Counted from the stretch's first letter, positions 1-8,944 are shown. The stretch is 64,000 nucleotides of DNA from Polyangium fumosum (GCF_005144585.1 NZ_SSMQ01000023.1:1-64000), one strand, 5' to 3'. A program made the numbers and translations. The notes: generated by a model not told the origin, from the sequence alone.

Positions 1-19
1 GCTACCGGCTGGTGTAGGT

Positions 20-53
20 CCACCCTGGGCCGGGTGGGTTTCGCACCCACTGG
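20..53. repeat. hairpin-forming segment, possible weak copy of the dispersed repeat
   Basis: CCACCC (20-25) pairs with GGGTGG (32-37), and GTGGGT (34-39) pairs with ACCCAC (45-50). The GGGCC...GGGTTTCGCACCC layout resembles the edge of the four-hairpin repeats found at 8014, 24142, 24845 and 54823. Similarity is partial, so membership of that family is uncertain. Confidence 0.25.
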
Positions 54-71
54 ACGACGATTCAGAATTTC

Positions 72-353
72 ATGAACCTCGCATGTTCAATCCTTCCTGA
101 CCAGTCTTTCCTGGTCGCACGGCAAGCGCACCATATCTACGAGACGGCAAGGATGATCGAGGCCGGCCTCGATGCCCTGGATGGACCGGCGGTGATCCTG
201 TCGAAGGAGGCGCACACGGTGATGACGAACAAGCTGCGCGACGCTACGACGGGCATCGGTCGCGACCAGCTACCGAGGCTCTGGAACGCATACAAGAAAG
301 TCTATGCTGATTGTCCCCATTGGCTCAAGGCGATCAAGCATTACTTCGATTGA
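72..353 (+). pseudogene. AHH-type nuclease toxin C-terminal domain, apparently lacking its N-terminal part
   Basis: The 93-residue reading frame holds an AHHI motif near residue 19, the sequence LSKEAHTVMTNKLR near residue 43, and an ending of the type W-x-x-Y-K-x-V-Y-x-D-x-P-x-W-L-x-A-I-x-x-Y-F. This combination is typical of the C-terminal AHH/HNH-endonuclease domains of bacterial polymorphic toxins. There is no signal peptide or lipobox, and the same frame has a stop at 15-17, so the usual N-terminal delivery part is missing or in another frame. The frame from position 2 stays open to a stop at 98-100, so a frameshift is possible. The next gene starts 27 bases downstream on the same strand. 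Toxin identity is inferred from motifs only; it could also be an intact small orphan cassette. Confidence 0.45.
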
Positions 354-380
354 CGGGTTGGGTGAACCGGACATCGAGCG

Positions 381-1286
381 ATGAAAACCAAGGTAAAAAT
401 ATCTTTCCATGGCCACCATGTCCCTGGGGGAGAGCAGGCTATCCTCGCTCCGGCGGGCTGCGGGACGGATGTCGTCACCGTGCACGATTACAAGGCTCTA
501 CGGCAGGTTCTCGTCGACGTCACCATGGCCGTTGACGACCCTCGTCTGCCTCTCCTCCTCCAGCTCCTCCTCGCCTACAAGGTCGAATGGTTCGAGGATC
601 GCTGGGACGAGTACACGGACGACGACTTCGAGTCCGCGCATTTGATCCTGGTGACCGATACCTTCGAAATCTGCGTCCTCGGAGGCCCGCGGTTCGGCAC
701 GGAGTACGACCTGTCGAATGCGTGCCCCGCGTGCGGGGCGGGGATGCGGCAGACCTCGGCGTACGTGCTCGATGGTGCCGACGCCGAGAGCATGGGAAAG
801 CTCGGAACGTTTCGCGCCGTGGATAGCTACAGCGACATTTTGGTCGACCATCGGCTGGCAGAGACCCTCGAAGGCGCAGGCCTCTCGGGGCTCTCCTTCC
901 AGAGCGTGTACGCCCGGCAGGAAGACATGCGTCAGATCAAGCTGCCCTGGCGGCAGATGTGGGCATCCCACACGCTGCCCCCCATGTCCCGGCAGTCGAC
1001 GGGGGTCTCCTGGGACCGCGTGTGCAAGTCTTGCGGGCACAGCAAGGTGGAGATGACGCACCCTGGGCCTCTGCGGGTCGCCTACCGCATCCAGGATCTC
1101 ATCGGGGCAAAGGACGTGAACCGGATGTGGGAGCACTTCGGTCTTGCGCGGTGGAACGGCGACCTGAAGACAGCCGTACTCTCGCAACCCAAATTTCTCG
1201 TCACCCCCAAGGTCTGGCGCATCTTCCGCGATGCAGGCGTAACCGGCTTCCAATGGCTCCCCATCCGCGTCGTCGAGGAGGAATGA
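381..1286 (+). CDS. double-CXXCG motif protein (myxobacterial paralogous family), candidate immunity protein
   Basis: A 301-residue soluble protein with two zinc-ribbon-like knuckles, CPACG near residue 115 and CKSCG near residue 218. This spacing and length match the Myxococcus paralogous family defined by a double CXXCG motif, members of which often sit directly after AHH-domain toxin-like genes. No signal peptide or membrane segment is visible. It begins 27 bases after the toxin-like fragment, in the same orientation, so an immunity role is plausible but unproven. The start ATG at 381 has no strong Shine-Dalgarno. The last residues are acidic (VVEEE). Confidence 0.6.
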   Translation: MKTKVKISFHGHHVPGGEQAILAPAGCGTDVVTVHDYKALRQVLVDVTMAVDDPRLPLLLQLLLAYKVEWFEDRWDEYTDDDFESAHLILVTDTFEICVLGGPRFGTEYDLSNACPACGAGMRQTSAYVLDGADAESMGKLGTFRAVDSYSDILVDHRLAETLEGAGLSGLSFQSVYARQEDMRQIKLPWRQMWASHTLPPMSRQSTGVSWDRVCKSCGHSKVEMTHPGPLRVAYRIQDLIGAKDVNRMWEHFGLARWNGDLKTAVLSQPKFLVTPKVWRIFRDAGVTGFQWLPIRVVEEE

Positions 1287-1353
1287 CGAGACAGCCCGGA
1301 CGCCCCGCCTCTCCCGTGACGCCGCCCTCCCACCCCGCTACCATCTCCCCGCC

Positions 1354-2457
1354 GTGAACGTCGTCACCCTCTCGATCCCAGCCTTCTTCCTCCTCATGGG
1401 CCTCGAATGGACCGTGGGGCGCTTCAAGAAGCGGCGTGTCTACCGCGGCCCGGACGTGCTCGCGGATCTACTCCTCGGCTCGGCGCAGACGCTTTTTGGG
1501 GTCGTCGCGGCGGGCGCGCTCCTCGGCGGGTACCTCTTGCTTTACGAGCGGCGCTTCTTCGACGTCTCGCCGAGCTCGGCGCTCGCATGGGTCGGTCTGC
1601 TCGTCGGCCTCGACTTTCTTTATTACTGGTTTCACCGCGCCTCGCACCGCATGAACCTCGCCTGGGCCGCGCACGCCCCGCACCACCAGAGCGAGGATTT
1701 CAATTTCGCCGTCGCCCTCCGCCAGGGGCCCGTCCAGCCGCTCGTCTCGCGCTTCTTTTACCTCCCGCTCGCCCTCTTCGGATTCCCGCCCGCCATGTTC
1801 GCGACGGCCCTCGGAATCAACACCGTCTACCAGTTCTGGATCCACACCGAGCTCGTCGGCAAACTCGGCCCGCTCGAATGGGTGCTGAATACGCCCTCCC
1901 ACCACCGCGTGCATCACGGTTGCAATGGGCGGTATCTCGATCGCAACCACGCCGGCATGCTGATCATCTGGGATCGGCTCTTCGGGACGTTCGAGCCCGA
2001 GGCGGAGAAGCCGGTCTACGGGACCGTCAAGCCCGTCGCCTCGTGGAACCCGCTCGTCTGCGCGTGGGCGCCCTTCGGCGACATCGTGGAGACCGCCGCG
2101 CGCGCCCCACGCTTCCTCGACAAACTCAAGGTCTGGTTCATGCCCCCCGAGTGGCGGCCGCAGGGGTTGGAGCCGGCCGCGCTCGACATCACGCCGGATC
2201 GGCCGAAGTACGACGCGCGCCCGACGCGCGGCGCGGGGATCTACGCGGCCGTGATGCTCGTCCTCACGCTCGCCGTCACGGTGTACTTCCTCGTGAAGGG
2301 CGCGTCCGCGCCGCTCGGCACGCAGCTCGTGTTCTCGGCCTGGTTCGTGGCGGCGCTCGGCGGGCTCGGGGGCGTGCTCGAAGGGCGCGCGTGGGCGAAG
2401 CCGCTCGAAGCCGCGCGTCTCGTCGCCACGCCCTTCGTGCTCTGGATGCTCGTCTGA
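1354..2457 (+). CDS. sterol desaturase / fatty acid hydroxylase superfamily protein
   Basis: A 367-residue integral membrane di-iron enzyme of the fatty-acid hydroxylase superfamily. The histidine clusters that bind the iron pair are visible: HRASHR near residue 94, HAPHH near residue 107, and HHRVHH near residue 188, followed by an NHAG segment. Several hydrophobic segments lie before and between the boxes, and two more are in the C-terminal 80 residues, which extend beyond the catalytic domain. The likely reaction is oxygen-dependent hydroxylation or desaturation of a lipid; the substrate cannot be read from sequence. Myxobacteria make sterols and ether lipids, so either class is possible. 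The start is GTG. Confidence 0.8.
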   Translation: MNVVTLSIPAFFLLMGLEWTVGRFKKRRVYRGPDVLADLLLGSAQTLFGVVAAGALLGGYLLLYERRFFDVSPSSALAWVGLLVGLDFLYYWFHRASHRMNLAWAAHAPHHQSEDFNFAVALRQGPVQPLVSRFFYLPLALFGFPPAMFATALGINTVYQFWIHTELVGKLGPLEWVLNTPSHHRVHHGCNGRYLDRNHAGMLIIWDRLFGTFEPEAEKPVYGTVKPVASWNPLVCAWAPFGDIVETAARAPRFLDKLKVWFMPPEWRPQGLEPAALDITPDRPKYDARPTRGAGIYAAVMLVLTLAVTVYFLVKGASAPLGTQLVFSAWFVAALGGLGGVLEGRAWAKPLEAARLVATPFVLWMLV

Positions 2458-2562
2458 CGATCCCGCACCGAGCGTTTGCCGAGGAACCAACGGCCTGGCG
2501 CGCCGAACCCGCGCGCCGCTCGCGCGTCGTGTTCGTGCTCCGTTCGTCCCGCGAGGTGTTGG

Positions 2563-2904
2563 TCAGCCGACGCGGACTTTGGCGTCGCCGCGATGCCGGC
2601 CGGTGCGGGAGCGGATCTCGATCCTGTACACGCCGAGGGCCGACACGACGAACTCGATCGGCGGAGGGCTTTGCGGCGCGCCGGTCGGCGGATCACGCAC
2701 GAGGGAGTCGACGATGTTCGTGCCTGACGGCGCGAAGACCTTGAGGGAGTAGGGCGGGTCCGCCGTCTCGCCGGGGACGAAGACGAGCGAGAGCCGTTCC
2801 CCCTGCGGGATCTTCTCGAAAAACGGCACGGTGCCGCGGTTCGAGGAGCGGGCCGGGTGGCAGTAGATCTCGATGTCGCCTGAGCTCTCGATCGGTCCTG
2901 ACAT
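2563..2904 (-). CDS. hypothetical protein, possible small beta-sandwich domain
   Basis: A 113-residue frame convergent with the desaturase gene. The sequence alternates short hydrophobic strands and turns (LSLVFVPGE, YSLKVFAP, YRIEIRSRTG), as in bacterial pre-peptidase-like or immunoglobulin-like beta domains. It has no signal peptide, no transmembrane segment and no cysteine pairs. The ATG start is at 2902-2904 and a 100-base gap separates its stop from the desaturase stop. It is not recognised as a named family. The reading frame is supported by length and by the absence of a better overlapping frame, not by homology. Confidence 0.45.
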   Translation of the reverse strand: MSGPIESSGDIEIYCHPARSSNRGTVPFFEKIPQGERLSLVFVPGETADPPYSLKVFAPSGTNIVDSLVRDPPTGAPQSPPPIEFVVSALGVYRIEIRSRTGRHRGDAKVRVG

Positions 2905-3155
2905 TGTTGGCGGTGTCGCCCTCCGCGGCGGCTGTGAGGCCAGGGGCGAGGAGAGGACGCTAGCAGCCTTGGGGCTGCGCCATCAAGCCCCGTCGACGTG
3001 GCGCGCGCTCCCCTGGTAGTATCCGCGATGATGCCGAAAGGCCTCGCCTCCGCGAGCGCAAGACACCACGTCGGGCGCATCCGCGGCAGATCGAGCGGGC
3101 GGCGCGTGGATCGTCACGCGAGCCAGCCCCGTACCCGAGGAGAACACGAAGGAAC

Positions 3156-4901
3156 ATGGATCAGCGCGCTCTCCAGCGATCATCGTTAGGCCCGAAGACC
3201 GCGAGCGCCGACCCGATGATCGGCAAGGTCGTCGCAGGTCGTTACCGCCTCGAGACCCGGATCGGCGAAGGCGGTATGGGCGTGGTCTACCGCGCCCGCC
3301 ACGTGCTCATCGATCGGGTCGTCGCGCTCAAGCTCATCCGGCCCGATCTCCGCGGCGAAACGCACCTCCGCGCATGGATGCTCCGCGAGGCTCGCGCCGC
3401 GAACCGGGTGGATCACGCCCACATCATCGACATCCACGACATCGGCGAGACCGAGGAAGGCGAGCTCTATCTCGTGATGGAGTACCTCGTCGGCACGCCG
3501 CTCAGCGCCGAGCTCGCGCGCGGGCCCATGCCGATCGCGCGCGGCGTCGACATCCTCGAGCAGATGTGCGCCGCCCTCGCCCGCGCCCACGACCTCGGCG
3601 TCGTGCACCGCGATCTGAAGAGCGACAACATCCTCCTCACGCAGCGCGGCGGTCGAAAGGACTTCGTCAAGATCCTCGACTTCGGTCTCGCCGCCATCGC
3701 GCGCGACCCGCGCCTCGCGCCGAAGGGCGCGGTCTTCGGGACCCCGGAGTACATGTCGCCCGAGCAGGCCCGCGGCGAGGAGGCCACGCCGCACGCGGAC
3801 CTCTACGCGCTCGGCGTGCTCTTCTACGAGATGCTGACGGGGCAACTTCCTTTCCGTGCAAACGATCGCGAGACGTTGCTCGAGATGCAGCGGACGGCGA
3901 TCCCCCGTCGCCCGCGCACGGTGCGCCCCGACGCGCACCCGCAAGGCGAGACGATCGCGATGCGGCTGCTCGAAAAGGACATCCGCAAGCGCTACCGCGA
4001 CGCCCACCATCTCCAGGAAGAGCTGAAGGCCCTGCAGCGCAGCCTGCCGAGCACGCCCTGGGAGATGGAGACGGGCGAGGCCCTGCCCGCGCCGCCGCCG
4101 CCGCCGCCGCCGCAGTCGGCCGGCGTGACGGAGTGGGCGAACCGGACGGCGCTCTTCGCCCGCATGGCGGCGCGCGCGTACCCGGCGGGCAACGCGCCGC
4201 CCGACATCCAGACCGCGCTCGCGCAGCTCTGGGAGCTCGCGGCGAAGGCGAACCGGCTGGAGGGCGAGGTCGCGAGCCACACGCGCAAGCTCGACGCCCT
4301 CGAGCGGCGCGGGCGCGCGCTCCGCGCAGAGATCGGCCGCAAGGTCGAGGAGCTCGCGCACGAGGAGTCGCGCGTGATGCGCGAGGCCGGGGCCGACGGC
4401 GAGGACGTGGACAAGGTGCGCGGCGAGCTCGCGCAAGCCGAGAAGCTCGCGACGGAGGCGAAGCTGCTCGCCGACGGAGCCGCGCGGCAAGGCGCGTTCG
4501 ATCGGACGGTGTTCGAACGCGCGGGCGCGACGGGCGCGACGGTGCAGGCGAAGCGCGAGCAGCTCGCGCGCTACGAGGCGAAGAAGAACACGCGCGAGAC
4601 GACGGCGCGGGATCTGCGGCGCCAGATCGACGAGCTCCGCGGGCAACTGACGCGGTACGCAGAGGCGCTCGAAGAGGATCTCGGGCAGGGGCGCGAGAAG
4701 GTCGCGCAGCGGACGCGCGAGGGCCTCAGCTTCGAGAAGTCGTTCAGCGACGCGTCGAACCTCCTGCTCGCCCACCTGCGCAACAAGCCCGAATGCCGGG
4801 ATCTCGTGGCAGAGCTGCTCACGGCGAACAAGGACGCGAACCCGGCGTCGAGCGAGAGCGGTGAGCCCAAAGCCACGCTCGACAAACGCCCGGGGAATTG
4901 A
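3156..4901 (+). CDS. Ser/Thr protein kinase with C-terminal coiled coil
   Basis: Residues 25-285 form an Hanks-type kinase: glycine loop GEGGMG, VALKLI with the ATP lysine, catalytic loop HRDLKSDN, DFG metal motif, and activation-segment GTPEYMSPE. All catalytic residues are present, so it should be active. A poly-proline stretch near residue 312 leads into about 250 residues dominated by Arg, Glu, Ala and Leu that read as long coiled coils. There is no transmembrane segment, so it is probably cytoplasmic and may oligomerise through the coil. The ATG at 3156 has an AAGGA site just upstream; ATG 3216 is an alternative start closer to the domain. Confidence 0.88.
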   Translation: MDQRALQRSSLGPKTASADPMIGKVVAGRYRLETRIGEGGMGVVYRARHVLIDRVVALKLIRPDLRGETHLRAWMLREARAANRVDHAHIIDIHDIGETEEGELYLVMEYLVGTPLSAELARGPMPIARGVDILEQMCAALARAHDLGVVHRDLKSDNILLTQRGGRKDFVKILDFGLAAIARDPRLAPKGAVFGTPEYMSPEQARGEEATPHADLYALGVLFYEMLTGQLPFRANDRETLLEMQRTAIPRRPRTVRPDAHPQGETIAMRLLEKDIRKRYRDAHHLQEELKALQRSLPSTPWEMETGEALPAPPPPPPPQSAGVTEWANRTALFARMAARAYPAGNAPPDIQTALAQLWELAAKANRLEGEVASHTRKLDALERRGRALRAEIGRKVEELAHEESRVMREAGADGEDVDKVRGELAQAEKLATEAKLLADGAARQGAFDRTVFERAGATGATVQAKREQLARYEAKKNTRETTARDLRRQIDELRGQLTRYAEALEEDLGQGREKVAQRTREGLSFEKSFSDASNLLLAHLRNKPECRDLVAELLTANKDANPASSESGEPKATLDKRPGN

Positions 4902-5214
4902 TCTCCCGGGTCCCGCCAGGGGGCCGGCCGGGGCCGGCCCCACCTCCAACAAAAGATGGATGACGGCGAAGGCGTGCTGTGGTAGTCAGCGCGCGCCTCG
5001 GCGGGGAAAACCGTCGAGGGCGAGGCTGTGCTGAAGCGTCGGCGTCAGGGCTAGCGGGTCGATTTCGACGGAGCCTGCGCCGCGGGGGCGAACCCCGTCG
5101 GTGCCCGCTCATCCGCGTCTCACGCAGGCGGCCAACCCCTCGGAACCTGGGAGATCGCCGCGGCGGCGGAAGCCGGACGTCGGCAGTCTCCTCGTTTGAA
5201 GGAGGCACACCGTC
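4902..5214. other. intergenic region: palindromic stem and leader of the pyrophosphatase gene
   Basis: This 313-base spacer holds a perfect 10-bp GC stem (GGGGCCGGCC at 4920-4929 pairing with 4932-4941) soon after the kinase stop, a possible factor-dependent terminator. The remainder is the leader of the pyrophosphatase gene and ends with a strong GAAGGAGG site just before the ATG at 5215. No riboswitch or small gene was recognised. Confidence 0.4.
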
Positions 5215-7683
5215 ATGAACGTAGAGGGTTCTTCGCGCCCGAGCGGGGCGCGAGCGTGGCCCGCGCGCGCCTTGGCCGTCGTCGGCGCGCTGTTTGCTAT
5301 CGCCCTGGCTCGTCCCGCGCACGCGGACGAGGCTTCGCTGAAGCTCCCCGATCTGGGCTCTGTTTCCTTCGCCGGAAACATGGACGGACGCACCCTGCTC
5401 CTCGCGGGCATGGGCGTCTGCGCGCTCGGGTTGATCTTCGGAATGACGATCTACTTGCAGCTCAAGAAGATGGCCGTGCATCGCTCGATGCTCGAGATCT
5501 CGGAGCTGATCTACGCGACCTGCAAGACGTACCTGATCACGCAGATCAAGTTCATCATCCTGCTCGAGGTCCTCATCGGGGCCGTCATCGCCGTCTACTA
5601 CGGCTATTTCAAGCACTTCGACGTCGGTCGTGTCGCGCTCATCCTGTTCTGCAGCCTCGTCGGCATCGCAGGCAGCACGGGCGTCGCCTGGTTCGGCATC
5701 CGCATCAACACGTTCGCAAACAGCCGCACGGCGTTCGCGTCCCTCCGCGGCAAGCCCTTCCCGACCTACGCGATCCCGCTCAAGGCAGGCATGAGCATCG
5801 GCACGGTGCTGATCAGCGTCGAGCTGCTCGTCATGCTGATCATCCTGCTCTTCGTGCCCGGCGAGTACGCGGGTCCGTGCTTCATCGGCTTCGCGATCGG
5901 CGAGTCGCTCGGCGCCTCGGCGCTGCGCATCGCCGGCGGCATCTTCACGAAGATCGCCGACATCGGCTCCGATCTCATGAAGATCGTCTTCAACATCAAG
6001 GAAGACGACGCGCGTAACCCCGGCGTCATCGCCGACTGCACCGGCGACAACGCAGGCGACTCGGTCGGCCCGAGCGCCGACGGCTTCGAGACCTACGGCG
6101 TCACCGGCGTCGCGCTCATCTCGTTCATCCTGCTCGCGGTCGCGGACGTCAAGACGCAGGTCCAGCTCCTCGTCTGGATCTTCGTGATGCGCATCATGAT
6201 GGTCGTGGCGAGCGTCTTCAGCTACCTCGTCAACGAGGCGATCGCGAAGGCCCGCTTCGGCACCGTCGACAAGATGAACTTCGAGGCGCCGCTCACCTGG
6301 CTCGTGTGGCTCACCTCGTTCGTGTCGCTCGGCCTCACGTTCGTCGTGTCGTACCTGCTCATCCCGAACCTCGGCGACGGGACGCTCTGGTGGAAGCTCT
6401 CGCTGATCATTAGCTGCGGCACGCTCGCCGGCGCGATCATCCCCGAGGCGGTCAAGATCTTCACCTCGACCGAGAGCAGCCACGTGCGCGAGGTCGTGAC
6501 CTCATCGCGCGAGGGCGGGCCTTCGCTGAACGTCCTCTCCGGCATGGTGGCCGGTAACTTCAGCGCCTACTGGCTCGGCATGGTCATCGCGGGCCTCATG
6601 GGCGCTGCGTACCTGGTCGCGCTCCAGGGCCTCGCGACGATCTTCACGTCGACGATGGCGGCGCCGGTCTTCGCCTTCGGCCTTGTGGCCTTCGGCTTCC
6701 TCGGCATGGGCCCGGTGACCATCGCGGTCGACTCCTACGGCCCGGTGACCGACAACGCGCAGAGCGTCTTCGAGCTCAGCGTGATCGAGTCGCTCCCCGG
6801 CATCAAGGAGGAGATCAAGAAGGAACACGGCTTCGACGTCGACTTCGAGAAGGCCAAGCACTACCTCGAGGAGAACGACGGCGCGGGCAACACGTTCAAG
6901 GCGACGGCGAAGCCGGTGCTCATCGGCACCGCGGTCGTCGGCGCCACGACCCTGATCTTCTCGATCATCCTGGAGCTGCAGGCGGAGTTCGGCGTGGTGC
7001 AAGCGATCGAGCGCCTCTCGCTCATCAACGCGCCCTTCCTCCTCGGCCTCATCGTCGGCGGCGCGGTGATCTACTGGTTCAGCGGCGCCTCCTGCCAGGC
7101 CGTCGTGACCGGCGCCTACCGCGCCGTCGAGTTCATCAAGGCGAACATCAAGCTCGAAGGCGCCGAGAAGGCGAGCATCGAGGACAGCAAGAAGGTCGTC
7201 GAGATCTGCACGCAGTACGCGCAGCGCGGGATGATCAACATCTTCCTCGCGGTCTTCCTCGGCACGCTCGCCTTCGCGTTCCTCGATCCGTTCTTCTTCA
7301 TCGGCTACCTGATCTCGATCGCGCTCTTCGGTCTGTATCAAGCGCTCTTCATGGCAAACGCCGGCGGCGCCTGGGACAACGCGAAGAAGCTCGTCGAGGT
7401 CGAGCTGAAGGAGAAGGGCACCCCGCTCCACGCAGCGACGGTCGTCGGCGACACCGTCGGTGATCCCTTCAAGGACACCTCGTCGGTCGCCATGAACCCC
7501 ATCATCAAGTTCACCACGCTCTTCGGCCTCCTCGCCGTCGAGCTCGCGATCAAGATCCCGCACCAGACGAGCATCGTGCTCGCGGGCATCTTCTTCGTCG
7601 CGTCGACGATCTTCGTGTGGCGTTCGTTCTACGGCATGCGGATCAAGACGGACGTGAAGGCAGCGGCGCCCGCGGCGCACTGA
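5215..7683 (+). CDS. hppA: membrane-bound ion-translocating pyrophosphatase (divergent type)
   Basis: This 822-residue protein hydrolyses pyrophosphate and pumps H+ and/or Na+ across the inner membrane. The pyrophosphate-binding motif GDNAGDSVGPSAD lies near residue 277, preceded by GGIFTKIADIGSDL. VVGDTVGDPFKDT near residue 743 is the conserved C-terminal motif. GNTFKAT near residue 558 has lysine at the position that marks potassium-independent enzymes. It departs from the usual DNVGDNVGDCAGMAAD signature (ADCTGDNAGDSVGPSAD), and it is longer than the usual 660-770 residues, with an extra signal-like segment and DEASLKLPDLG stretch at the N-terminus. About 16 hydrophobic segments are present. 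It is monocistronic, with a strong RBS before and a terminator after. Confidence 0.9.
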   Translation: MNVEGSSRPSGARAWPARALAVVGALFAIALARPAHADEASLKLPDLGSVSFAGNMDGRTLLLAGMGVCALGLIFGMTIYLQLKKMAVHRSMLEISELIYATCKTYLITQIKFIILLEVLIGAVIAVYYGYFKHFDVGRVALILFCSLVGIAGSTGVAWFGIRINTFANSRTAFASLRGKPFPTYAIPLKAGMSIGTVLISVELLVMLIILLFVPGEYAGPCFIGFAIGESLGASALRIAGGIFTKIADIGSDLMKIVFNIKEDDARNPGVIADCTGDNAGDSVGPSADGFETYGVTGVALISFILLAVADVKTQVQLLVWIFVMRIMMVVASVFSYLVNEAIAKARFGTVDKMNFEAPLTWLVWLTSFVSLGLTFVVSYLLIPNLGDGTLWWKLSLIISCGTLAGAIIPEAVKIFTSTESSHVREVVTSSREGGPSLNVLSGMVAGNFSAYWLGMVIAGLMGAAYLVALQGLATIFTSTMAAPVFAFGLVAFGFLGMGPVTIAVDSYGPVTDNAQSVFELSVIESLPGIKEEIKKEHGFDVDFEKAKHYLEENDGAGNTFKATAKPVLIGTAVVGATTLIFSIILELQAEFGVVQAIERLSLINAPFLLGLIVGGAVIYWFSGASCQAVVTGAYRAVEFIKANIKLEGAEKASIEDSKKVVEICTQYAQRGMINIFLAVFLGTLAFAFLDPFFFIGYLISIALFGLYQALFMANAGGAWDNAKKLVEVELKEKGTPLHAATVVGDTVGDPFKDTSSVAMNPIIKFTTLFGLLAVELAIKIPHQTSIVLAGIFFVASTIFVWRSFYGMRIKTDVKAAAPAAH

Positions 7684-7724
7684 TCACGTCCCACACAGCG
7701 GACCCACGATAAGGTCCCGGTCGA

Positions 7725-7764
7725 GCGCCCTCGCTCCCCACAGAGCGAGGGCGTTCGCTTTTTC
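7725..7764 (+). terminator. rho-independent terminator of the pyrophosphatase gene
   Basis: GCGCCCTCGCTC (7725-7736) pairs with GAGCGAGGGCGT (7743-7754) across a six-base loop, and a run of five T follows at 7758-7762. It lies about 40 bases after the pyrophosphatase stop. Confidence 0.85.
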
Positions 7765-7801
7765 GAAGCGAGCGTTACGCCTTCGAACTATAAATCAGGC
7801 C

Positions 7802-8008
7802 ATGCGTGCCCTCTGTCCGTCGTGCGGTTTCCACCACGAGGTCGTCCGCGTACTCGAAGACGGGCACGGAGAAAGCCGCAAAGACGTCTACCAAGTCGCC
7901 CCGCTGGCCGAGTGCGAGCGCACATGGATCAGCGACCAAGAGCTGCTCGAAGCACGCGCCCGCTTCGGCACCGAAGCCATCGTGCAGGACGACGAGTACG
8001 ACGTGTAG
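7802..8008 (+). CDS. small CxxC protein, hypothetical
   Basis: A 68-residue protein beginning MRALCPSCGF, with one CxxC knuckle and a later single cysteine (AECERTW), and an acidic C-terminus. It is not recognised as a named family; a small zinc- or redox-active cytoplasmic protein is possible. A TATAAAT hexamer-like box lies only about 10 bases before the ATG, which would fit a leaderless or very short-leader transcript. The four-hairpin repeat begins directly after its stop. Confidence 0.5.
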   Translation: MRALCPSCGFHHEVVRVLEDGHGESRKDVYQVAPLAECERTWISDQELLEARARFGTEAIVQDDEYDV

Positions 8009-8013
8009 CCGGC

Positions 8014-8116
8014 TGCCGGGGTTTCACCCCGGGCCCCACCAGGGGCTGTCCGCCCCTGGACCCGGACCAGGCACGGCCTGGACCGAGGCTGCATCGACCG
8101 CGATGCGGTCGATGCA
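8014..8116 (+). repeat. dispersed four-hairpin intergenic repeat, copy A
   Basis: The element has four consecutive stem-loops: GGGGTTTCACCCC, AGGGG-CTGTCCG-CCCCT, GGACCAGGCACGGCCTGGACC-like, and TGCATCGACCGCGATGCGGTCGATGCA (quoted as stem TGCATCGACCGC with its complement). The first three stems are nearly identical in copies at 24142-24259, 24845-24953 (inverted) and 54823-54930; the fourth differs in stem sequence but is always a perfect or near-perfect palindrome. The copy sits between convergent genes. Confidence 0.75.
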
Positions 8117-8119
8117 AGG

Positions 8120-8887
8120 TCAGAAGACGACGGGGACGAGGACTTTGACCTGTTGCGCAGGCGCAGGGAAGCGGAACGTGCCCACGACCTGCGCAACGCA
8201 GCTCGCGAGCTCGCGCTGCCAGAAGGTCGACTCGGGGACCCACACCTCGTCCACGCGGCCCGCGCCGTCGATCGTGAACGACAAGGTCATGCGGCCCCGG
8301 ACGCGGTTGCCACGCTTGGCTTCGAGCAAGTAGCAGTCCTGCACGTCCTCGCGGTGATCCGCGAGGATGCGCTGCACGACGTCGTCCGTGAGCGGCCCCG
8401 AGATCGTGGCAGCCTCGATGCGAGCCTTCACGCGCTCCCCCGGGCGACTCGAACCGTAGCCGTAGCCATGCCCGACGGTGCCGATCGAGCCAAGGCCAAG
8501 GACCCCCTCGCCCGTCCCACCGCCGCCGATGCCGATCCCACTCAGGCCGATGCCGCCGGTGCCAAAGACCTTGCTCGGGCCGCCGAGGACGCCGCCACCG
8601 GCGACGCCACCAAAGACCCCGCCTTCCACGCCGCCGATGAGCTCCCCCGGGCCTCCTTGAAGCACGCCGACCATCCCGTACTCGGCGGCCTCTTCGAGCG
8701 CCTTCCTGCGCGCGTCATTCGGATCGTTCGTGGCGGTCGTGCCGGGTTTGTCCGCCGCCTTGGCCTTGACCCCGTCGCCGACCATCACGACGGGCTCGGG
8801 CCCCGCGGAGCGCGCGGCGCCGCTCGCGCAGCCCCCCACGAGCCACGCCGCCGTCGCGAGTGCCGCCACGCGAGCCTGATTGTGCAT
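8120..8887 (-). CDS. lipoprotein with AgmX/PglI-type C-terminal domain
   Basis: A 255-residue exported lipoprotein: hydrophobic signal ending in the lipobox LVGGC at about residue 20, then an Ala/Asp-rich linker, a glycine-rich stretch (residues 75-150) and a folded C-terminal domain. The domain has the features of the AgmX/PglI C-terminal family: paired cysteines (DCYLLEAKRG and SCVAQVVGTF), the G-x-x-x-L-S-F-x-I-D-G-x-G-R-V pattern, and a terminal FRFPAP. In Myxococcus the family occurs in gliding-motility-associated envelope proteins and resembles TonB C-termini. The specific role here is unknown. Confidence 0.75.
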   Translation of the reverse strand: MHNQARVAALATAAWLVGGCASGAARSAGPEPVVMVGDGVKAKAADKPGTTATNDPNDARRKALEEAAEYGMVGVLQGGPGELIGGVEGGVFGGVAGGGVLGGPSKVFGTGGIGLSGIGIGGGGTGEGVLGLGSIGTVGHGYGYGSSRPGERVKARIEAATISGPLTDDVVQRILADHREDVQDCYLLEAKRGNRVRGRMTLSFTIDGAGRVDEVWVPESTFWQRELASCVAQVVGTFRFPAPAQQVKVLVPVVF

Positions 8888-8944
8888 GAAGCGAGGGTAG
8901 GAGCGGAGGCGTGAGGCGTCAACGAACGACGCCCCGAGGAGGCT

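Noticed and set aside
4942-5214. Riboswitch upstream of the pyrophosphatase gene
   Set aside because: The leader is long, but no conserved aptamer pattern could be matched by eye.
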